From Thermohalobaculum sp045106875 (GTDB lineage: Bacteria; Pseudomonadota; Alphaproteobacteria; Rhodobacterales; Rhodobacteraceae): a stretch of 9,699 nucleotides of DNA. The notes beneath the pieces are model-generated. The model was given only the letters and a program-made list of their open reading frames with translations. It ran no database searches and was not told the origin of the DNA. The translations under genes were made by a program, and so were the position numbers. The DNA is taken from NCBI GenBank assembly GCA_045106875.1, contig JBGCFK010000189.1, positions 1-9,699 of the forward strand, in the 5' to 3' direction. This document shows, piece after piece, positions 5,955 to 9,699 of this stretch (within the stretch, counting starts at the first letter, position 1; each line of letters starts with the position of its first letter).

Positions 5955-6004
5955 GTTACCCCAGCACGAACCAAACCGGTCGGGTAGATGAAGGTGGAAA
6001 ACAC

Positions 6005-9000
6005 ATGACGGACACAGTCGTATTGCTGCACGAAGACTTTGGCGGTCACCCACAGAATTGGGATACTGTACAGTCCTCCGACTTCTACGCGTCAAACGGT
6101 CAGGCGGTCACAAACGGCCACAACGACGGTGCGATGGAGTTCGACGCCGTCGACATGTCCGGGCTGACCAATGGCAAGATCACTCTCGATGCATCCGCAT
6201 GCGGAGATTTCGAGGAGTGGGGCACCCATTACGGCGATATGTTGCGGATCGAACTGGTTGACCAGGATGGAAATGTTCACCTTCTCGATATGTTCACTGG
6301 CAACGGTCATACCCTTACCGGGAGCGAGACAGGGCAGCAAATCGACGGATCACTATCCAAGCTTGAATTCGACATTCCGGAAGGCTTGGAGTCCTTTCAA
6401 CTTCGCATAACCTCCGACATCTCGGCCAATTGCGAAACCATCAAGCTCGATAACGTCAAGATCACCGCTGACAATGCACCGCCGCCCGCAGATGATTGCG
6501 AAGTTGTGCTGCTGCATGAAGACTTCTCGGGTTACGTTCATGACTGGGGCAGCGTGCAGAACTCGGACTTCTACGCGCACTCGGGCCAAGCAGTCACCAA
6601 CGGTTGCCACGATGGCAAAATGGTCTTCGATACTGTCAATATGGACGGGCTTAGCCACGGCAAGCTGACCCTCGATGCGTCCGCGTGCGGCAGCTTCGAG
6701 AAATGGGGGCATCACGCCGGAGACCGGATCCGTATCGAACTGATTGACGAGCACGGCAACGTGATTTTGCTGGATCAGTTCACCGGCTGGGGCCACACGC
6801 TGACCGGCAACAAGACAGGTCAAAAAATCGACGCCAGCATGTCTGGGCTGGAATACGATATTCCCGAGGGGCTTTCGTCATTCACGCTGCGCATTAAGTC
6901 CGACATCTCGGCATATTGTGAATACATCAAGCTGGATAACGTCAAGATCACTGCCTACTGCCCTCCTCAAATCGAGGTGGCAGCAGTAGACGATTCCATT
7001 CGCGTGGCCGAGACCGAAGGCGCCGGAGATCTGGAAACACTCGAGGACGGATCGAGCAGCATCCTCGACAACGATACTGCTGACGGTGAACCCTATGAAG
7101 GCGCGGTTGTCACCGTGAACGGCGTTGCTGGCAATGTCGGCCAGTTCATCGACCTTGCCGACGGCGGGCGTGTAAAGATTAACGCCGATGGCACCGTTGA
7201 TTTCGACGCCGACGGCGATTTTGACGCACTGAACGATGGCGAGAGCGATGTCGTGACGGTCAACTACTCGATCGCTGCGGAGTCGGAGGGTGAAAAGTTC
7301 GACGGCAAACTGAAGTACGACTTCTGGAACCACGTGCCCGCACACCACTCGATCCACTACATTCCCTCGAGTGGTGGCGAGTATACGGGGACTGTCGACG
7401 ATCTGGATGTGAACGCGCTGGCGTTGAGCCTTACGGGTGATCCGAACACTTACAAGATCCGTTACTCCGGCTATCTGCATATCGAGGAAGCCGGGCACTA
7501 CAACTTCAAGATCGGCGGCGATGACGGCGTCGGCATCTGGATCGATGGCCATCAGGTGGCAACGCGGGACGGGCTGCACGGCTTTGAATACGCCAACGGA
7601 ACCATCGACCTGTCGTCCGGCGCCCACCATGTTGAGATCCGCTTCTTCGAGAATTATGGCGACCAAGGTCTCGACGTCCAGATCAAGGGCGCCGACACTG
7701 GCGGCGTGCACGACCATATCCTGGATTACGTGAATTCTACCAATGACTTCAGCAAGGTCAGCGCAACAGACACCGCAACCGTGAAGATCATCATCGACGG
7801 GGAAAATGACGAACCCGAGATCGATGCGCTCGACGATGCCATCACGGTGTTTGAGACCGAGGGTGCAGGTGATCTGGAGACGCTGGAAAGCGGCGATGAC
7901 TCGATTCTCGACAACGATGTCGAGGACGGTCAGGCTTATACCGGTGACGTGATCACCGTGAACGGCACTGCGGCAAACGTTGGCCAGTTCGTTGACCTCG
8001 CTGGCGGTGGACGCGTCCGTATCAACGAAGATGGCACTGTCGACTTCGATGCAGACGGCGATTTCGACGCGCTGAACGATGGCGAGAGCGATGTTGTCAC
8101 CGTCAACTATTCGATCGGCAGCGAAAGCACCATCGCGGCCAAGACGAACCTTCTGTTCGTTGTGGACGCGTCCGGCTCGACCCTTTCGAACGGCCTGCCC
8201 GAGGGTGTTTTCCAAGGCGCCGGCGTCGGCGATGTAAATGGCGACGGGCGTGCGGATACACCACTGGATGCAGAAATTGCAGCGGTGAAGTCGGCGATTG
8301 CAGACCTTCTTGCCAGTGGCGTTGATCCCTCGACGGTCACCGTTGGCCTCGTGTCGTTCAATACCGATGCTCAGATCCTCGGGACTTTCGCGCTGGATGA
8401 TCCGTCGTTGATCAACGCTCTGAACGGCATACAGGGCGATGTGAACGGCTGGACCGACTATGATCACGCGCTCGACAAGTCTATCGACTGGTTCAACACA
8501 CGGCCTGCAGATGGTGCTGAGAACAAGGTCGTCTTCCTGTCCGATGGTGTGCCACGGGTACCGAACGGTACAATCCAGAACAACTCGGTTTACGGACCGG
8601 AAGTGGCAACCCTCACAAACACCGCAGGCATCAATGCGGAGATCGAGGCCATCGGCGTCGGTGGAAACGCGGAACTTGAGTACCTTGATGACCTCGACAA
8701 TACCGGCGGCGCCGTGCGTGTCACCGATGCAGCGACCCTGACCACCATGGTCAGCGACGCAGCCCAGGTTGTAGGGACTTCGGACGAGGCGACCGTCACA
8801 ATCACGATCCTTGGTGAGAACGACGCTCCCGAGCTCAATGCCGAAGACGACTGCTTTACGGTGCTCGAGGACGAGACCTTCGGCGATCTCGAGCAGCTGC
8901 CCGGCGACATTGCCAGCATTCTCGCGAACGATACGGCAGATGGACAACCCTATTCGGGTCAGGTCGTGCTGGTCGACGGTCAAGCGGCGAACATTGGACA

Positions 9001-9699
9001 GTTCGTTCAACTGGCAGGCGGCGGTCGCATCAAGATCAACGCAGATGGCACAGTCGACTTCGATGCTGACGGCGATCAGGATGGCATCAGCGATTTTGAA
9101 GCCCTTGGCAACGGCGACAGCGCGATGGTCTCGATATCATACACGATCGGCGCTGCCGGAGGCGACAGCGTGGGCCCGGATCGGGTACTAGACTTCAACG
9201 ATCTGGCCGTTAAGACCGACATCTCGGATGCAATCGATGGTGTGACCATCACTGCCGTACGCCGCAACGAGCTTGGTGACGGCAATCCCGAGAACGCTGC
9301 ACGGATCTACGACACGTCCGTGAATGGCCGGGACAACGACTTGCAGGCCTCGGCCTCGGGGCCGCTCTCCAAGGTGCTGATCATTCAGGAAGACAACGGA
9401 TCGGACATTCGGCCCGACGACAACTACAACGGTGGCACTGTCCGGTTCGATTTCGACACCGCTCAGACCGTTCGCAGCGTCGATCTGATCGACACCGAAG
9501 AGTCTAACGGCGTTCAGCCATCCATCACATTCACCTTTGCAGACGGCACGACCGAAACCATTCAGGCAGCGGTCACCGGCAACCAGGATGCCACGACGCA
9601 AGTCTTCAACGGCAACCAGGGCGTGGCAAATGTGGTGGCGATGGAGTTCGAGTTCATTGGCTCTGCCGGGATCGACAATCTTGTGATTGCCGAACAGAT
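6005..9699 (+). CDS. Giant VCBS-repeat surface adhesin with PA14 and vWA domains (N-terminal 1231 codons)
   Basis: The frame is open from an ATG at 6005 (GGTGGA 5993-5998, 6 nt upstream) to the window edge. There is no signal peptide, and the protein is very acidic, which fits type I secretion using a C-terminal signal outside the window. Modules: two tandem copies of a 150-residue domain (5-154 and 167-316); VCBS repeat 1 (from 328), interrupted before its last strand by a PA14 domain (about 431-567) carrying the adjacent aspartates GGDDGVGIWIDG (D506, D507) typical of calcium-dependent sugar-binding PA14; VCBS repeat 2 (from 609), interrupted by a vWA domain (about 713-923) with MIDAS residues D721-x-S-x-S, T817 and D847; VCBS repeat 3 (945-1053); then a beta-rich module to the edge with an ARIYDTS...DNDLQ...NYNGGTVRFDFD pattern. 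It is probably cell-surface and used in attachment or biofilm; the ligand is unknown. The eight cysteines are unusual for this class. Confidence 0.85.
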   Translation, partial: MTDTVVLLHEDFGGHPQNWDTVQSSDFYASNGQAVTNGHNDGAMEFDAVDMSGLTNGKITLDASACGDFEEWGTHYGDMLRIELVDQDGNVHLLDMFTGNGHTLTGSETGQQIDGSLSKLEFDIPEGLESFQLRITSDISANCETIKLDNVKITADNAPPPADDCEVVLLHEDFSGYVHDWGSVQNSDFYAHSGQAVTNGCHDGKMVFDTVNMDGLSHGKLTLDASACGSFEKWGHHAGDRIRIELIDEHGNVILLDQFTGWGHTLTGNKTGQKIDASMSGLEYDIPEGLSSFTLRIKSDISAYCEYIKLDNVKITAYCPPQIEVAAVDDSIRVAETEGAGDLETLEDGSSSILDNDTADGEPYEGAVVTVNGVAGNVGQFIDLADGGRVKINADGTVDFDADGDFDALNDGESDVVTVNYSIAAESEGEKFDGKLKYDFWNHVPAHHSIHYIPSSGGEYTGTVDDLDVNALALSLTGDPNTYKIRYSGYLHIEEAGHYNFKIGGDDGVGIWIDGHQVATRDGLHGFEYANGTIDLSSGAHHVEIRFFENYGDQGLDVQIKGADTGGVHDHILDYVNSTNDFSKVSATDTATVKIIIDGENDEPEIDALDDAITVFETEGAGDLETLESGDDSILDNDVEDGQAYTGDVITVNGTAANVGQFVDLAGGGRVRINEDGTVDFDADGDFDALNDGESDVVTVNYSIGSESTIAAKTNLLFVVDASGSTLSNGLPEGVFQGAGVGDVNGDGRADTPLDAEIAAVKSAIADLLASGVDPSTVTVGLVSFNTDAQILGTFALDDPSLINALNGIQGDVNGWTDYDHALDKSIDWFNTRPADGAENKVVFLSDGVPRVPNGTIQNNSVYGPEVATLTNTAGINAEIEAIGVGGNAELEYLDDLDNTGGAVRVTDAATLTTMVSDAAQVVGTSDEATVTITILGENDAPELNAEDDCFTVLEDETFGDLEQLPGDIASILANDTADGQPYSGQVVLVDGQAANIGQFVQLAGGGRIKINADGTVDFDADGDQDGISDFEALGNGDSAMVSISYTIGAAGGDSVGPDRVLDFNDLAVKTDISDAIDGVTITAVRRNELGDGNPENAARIYDTSVNGRDNDLQASASGPLSKVLIIQEDNGSDIRPDDNYNGGTVRFDFDTAQTVRSVDLIDTEESNGVQPSITFTFADGTTETIQAAVTGNQDATTQVFNGNQGVANVVAMEFEFIGSAGIDNLVIAEQ
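6017..6466 (+). repeat. N-terminal module, copy A (residues 5-154)
   Basis: This is the first of two tandem domains with a 162-residue (486-bp) period. It opens VVLLHEDF and closes IKLDNVKIT. The pattern, with many strands, RIELVDQDGNV, FTGNGHTLTG and a final LDNVKI strand, suggests a jelly-roll or carbohydrate-binding-like beta-sandwich. It holds cysteines at 66 and 143, and a linker cysteine at 165 follows it. I cannot name the family. Confidence 0.8.
6503..6952 (+). repeat. N-terminal module, copy B (residues 167-316)
   Basis: This second copy aligns without gaps to copy A at 106 of 150 residues (about 71%). It keeps the two cysteines of copy A (now 228 and 305) and adds one at 201, with another at 319 just after the module. 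The strongest divergence is in residues 11-20 of the unit, a likely exposed loop. Confidence 0.8.
6986..7273 (+). repeat. VCBS/cadherin-like repeat 1, N-terminal part
   Basis: Residues 328-423 read VDDSIRV...ETEGAGDLETLE...SILDND...VNG...GQFIDLADGG...INADGTVDFDADGDFDALNDGES...VNYSI, the classic VCBS pattern. The final strand (SATDTATVKIIIDGENDEP) only appears after the PA14 domain, at about 7760-7819, so the domain is split by an insertion. Confidence 0.8.
7295..7705 (+). other. PA14 domain inserted in VCBS repeat 1
   Basis: Residues about 431-567 show the PA14 order: an opening GKLKYDFW, then YKIRYSGYLHIEEAGHYNFK, the GGDDGVGIWIDGHQV core with adjacent aspartates 506-507, then TIDLSSGAHHVEIRFFENYGDQG and a closing DVQIKG. 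PA14 domains of this type bind sugars in yeast adhesins and in bacterial RTX adhesins through calcium held by such an aspartate pair. Ligand specificity cannot be read here. Confidence 0.75.
7829..8116 (+). repeat. VCBS/cadherin-like repeat 2, N-terminal part
   Basis: Residues 609-704 closely copy repeat 1, with ETEGAGDLETLE and a long run through FDADGDFDALNDGES to VNYSI identical. The DNA differs mostly at third codon positions. The closing strand (DEATVTITILGENDAPEL) appears after the vWA domain, at about 8780-8836. Confidence 0.8.
8141..8773 (+). other. von Willebrand A domain inserted in VCBS repeat 2
   Basis: Residues about 713-923: strand LLFVVDASGST holds the MIDAS D721-x-S723-x-S725. 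T817 in WTDYDHAL and D847 in VVFLSDGVP complete the metal site. Between the first strand and first helix lies DVNGDGRADTPLD (743-755), an EF-hand/dockerin-like calcium loop. vWA domains bind protein ligands through the metal ion. The C-terminal IEAIGVGG...ELEYLDDL segment is also typical. Confidence 0.8.
8837..9163 (+). repeat. VCBS/cadherin-like repeat 3
   Basis: Residues 945-1053 repeat the pattern (DDCFTVLED, SILANDTADGQPYSG, GQFVQLAGGG, INADGTVDFDADGD) but more divergently. The acidic loop is enlarged to DADGDQDGISD (1020-1030), a thrombospondin type 3-like calcium motif. It also carries the only cysteine (949) outside the N-terminal modules. Confidence 0.75.

Larger units (their letters stand above)
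5455..6004. other. Divergent 550-bp regulatory region without a convincing gene
   Basis: This gap separates the minus-strand operon from the large plus-strand adhesin gene. Its middle (about 5595-5830) is visibly richer in A/T than the flanks. It holds several exact dyads (5579-5595; 5640-5650 with 5727-5737; 5656-5673; 5809-5822; 5870-5912), an 11-bp direct repeat ctcagatgttt (5464-5474 and 5630-5640, the first copy overlapping the operon's ribosome-binding site), and a sigma-54 promoter match at 5939-5954. Open frames crossing it lack good start signals and recognisable protein character. I could not identify a confident sigma-70 type promoter for the minus-strand operon. Confidence 0.6.

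Noticed and set aside
6878..9010. Open frame of 710 codons on the minus strand, opposite the adhesin gene
   Set aside because: It is the antisense shadow of the VCBS region. Strong codon bias in a GC-rich, D/G/V-rich repeat gene suppresses stops on the other strand. Its protein shows antisense images of the repeats (recurring RxIV-x-D-x-DD-like blocks) and no domain of its own, whereas the plus frame has clear PA14, vWA and VCBS domains.

Overview
The window looks like chromosomal DNA of a marine alphaproteobacterium, most likely Rhodobacteraceae (roseobacter group). The reasons are high GC with strong G/C at third codon positions, an OpgC protein, a YeeE/YedE + DUF302 pair, a protein resembling the DUF6478 family that I associate with that group, and a huge VCBS-type secreted protein. 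This assignment is inferred from gene content. No tRNA, rRNA, CRISPR array, insertion sequence or transposase was seen.

Layout: (1) 1-495, minus strand: the N-terminal 165 codons of an OpgC-type membrane protein, cut by the window edge. (2) 496-742: a divergent intergenic region with a perfect 8-bp dyad just upstream of (3) a plus-strand pair, a YeeE/YedE sulfur-compound permease (743-1945) and a small exported DUF302 protein (1958-2437). (4) 2458-5454: four tightly packed minus-strand genes, in transcription order a DUF6478-like protein, two proteins I do not recognise, and a probable GT-B glycosyltransferase. The overlaps and 9-nt gap point to one operon. It converges on the DUF302 gene across 20 bp. 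(5) 5455-6004: a 550-bp divergent regulatory region, richer in A/T in its middle and crowded with dyads, ending in an excellent sigma-54 (-24/-12) promoter match. (6) 6005 to the window end: the first 1231 codons of a very large acidic repeat protein without a signal peptide, probably a type I-secreted surface adhesin.

The large protein begins with two ~71% identical 150-residue modules (162-residue period), unusually rich in cysteine. Three VCBS/cadherin-like repeats follow. In the first, a PA14 (sugar-binding-type) domain is inserted before the final strand; in the second, a von Willebrand A domain with an intact metal-binding (MIDAS) signature is inserted at the same place. After the third repeat comes another beta-rich module that runs to the window edge. 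The C-terminal secretion signal and any RTX repeats would lie beyond the window.

The most interesting combination is this sigma-54-promoted modular adhesin transcribed divergently from a compact operon with a glycosyltransferase and uncharacterised roseobacter-type proteins. A functional link (glycan synthesis or modification for attachment) is inference from proximity only.
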